Source: Levilactobacillus andaensis (GTDB lineage Bacteria > Bacillota > Bacilli > Lactobacillales > Lactobacillaceae). From it: 64,000 bases of DNA. The stretch lies in assembly GCF_016861695.1 (NCBI RefSeq), contig NZ_BOLP01000004.1:248001-312000 (forward strand). The letters are read 5' to 3'. A model generated the notes under the pieces. It saw nothing but the letters and a program-made list of their open reading frames with translations. It made no database searches and had not been told where the DNA came from. Made by a program: the position numbers and the translations under genes. Numbering within the stretch: the stretch's first letter is position 1; every line of letters begins with the position of its first letter. Below, piece by piece: positions 63,776 to 64,000 of this stretch.

Positions 63776-64000
63776 TATTGCTGTTCCTCCTCTTCTTCAA
63801 CTGGAATGCTTGGCCGTTGTTGCTTGACCAAGTTCTTTTGCATCTCAGCGTACTTCTTTTGCCGCGCGACGATTTGGTCGGGCGGCGTTACCTTAGGGGC
63901 ATCCGGATGCAGTAGCCAAGTTGCGGCATAGTGCGTGTCGGATACCTTAAAGAATGGGGGTTCTTGTTCCGTGTCGATCTTCAGTGCGTAGGCGTTCCGA
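63775..64000 (-). CDS. oppD: Oligopeptide ABC transporter ATPase OppD, C-terminal end (partial)
   Basis: Only the last 74 codons are inside the window. The tail RNAYALKIDTEQEPPFFKVSD then THYAATWLLHPDAPKVTPP is diagnostic of the OppD C-terminal regulatory region, ending in an acidic EEEEEQQ. The stop overlaps the oppF ATG. Upstream opp genes lie outside the window. Confidence 0.88.
   Translation of the reverse strand, partial: RNAYALKIDTEQEPPFFKVSDTHYAATWLLHPDAPKVTPPDQIVARQKKYAEMQKNLVKQQRPSIPVEEEEEQQ

Overview
The window reads as chromosome from a Gram-positive, low-to-medium GC lactic acid bacterium of the Lactobacillaceae, most likely a heterofermentative plant- or cereal-associated lineage such as the Levilactobacillus/L. 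brevis group. This is inferred from strong AGGAGG-type ribosome binding sites, frequent TTG and GTG starts, catabolite responsive elements (cre), an araB-araD-araA gene order, PepN/PepD-type peptidases and an OppDF system. No rRNA, tRNA, insertion sequence, prophage or CRISPR array was seen.

Layout. 1-1500: end of an RluA-type pseudouridine synthase gene, a lone lipoyl-domain protein and two tandem paralogous small membrane proteins. 1500-36100: a large arabinose/arabinoside utilisation island. It holds a pentose:H+ symporter, a sugar O-acetyltransferase, araA, araD and araB, a DUF5695-like protein with an AraC-type regulator, two GPH-family symporters, a GH127 beta-L-arabinofuranosidase with its own AraC regulator, two AraR-type (GntR/LacI chimera) repressors, three GH51 and one GH43 alpha-L-arabinofuranosidases, an ABC sugar importer (binding protein, two permeases, a DUF624 protein, a distant MsmK-type ATPase) and a CdaR-like regulator. 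The likely logic is import of short arabino-oligosaccharides by ABC and GPH transporters, cytoplasmic trimming to free L-arabinose, then AraA, AraB and AraD to xylulose 5-phosphate. Cre sites and a recurring 16-bp palindrome (consensus near ATTTATACGGATAAAT) lie at or between promoter elements of these genes and suggest joint CcpA and AraR control.

36100-43450: a UvrA paralogue, RecQ, an OhrR-type peroxide sensor with its operator followed by a doubly frameshifted disulfide reductase gene, and a DinJ/YafQ-like toxin-antitoxin pair. 43550-64000: mostly housekeeping (secreted tyrosine phosphatase, K+ channel, dipeptidase PepD, a hidden two-gene micro-operon, a membrane-anchored NlpC/P60-like protein, PepN, flavodoxin, HIT protein, GuaA, GNAT, CoaA, HelD-like helicase, CPA2 antiporter, phosphoglycerate mutase-like phosphatase, OppF and the end of OppD).

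The most unusual structure is an intergenic element of about 145-180 bp in six near-complete and three truncated copies. Its primary sequence drifts between copies but a closing double helix and internal hairpins are preserved by matched base changes on both arms, and its 5-prime end always faces the neighbouring gene. It looks like a structured RNA or a small non-autonomous mobile element not explained by the coding annotation. A second point is that the ABC importer operon appears to start with a decayed gene that keeps its promoter, cre and ribosome binding site.
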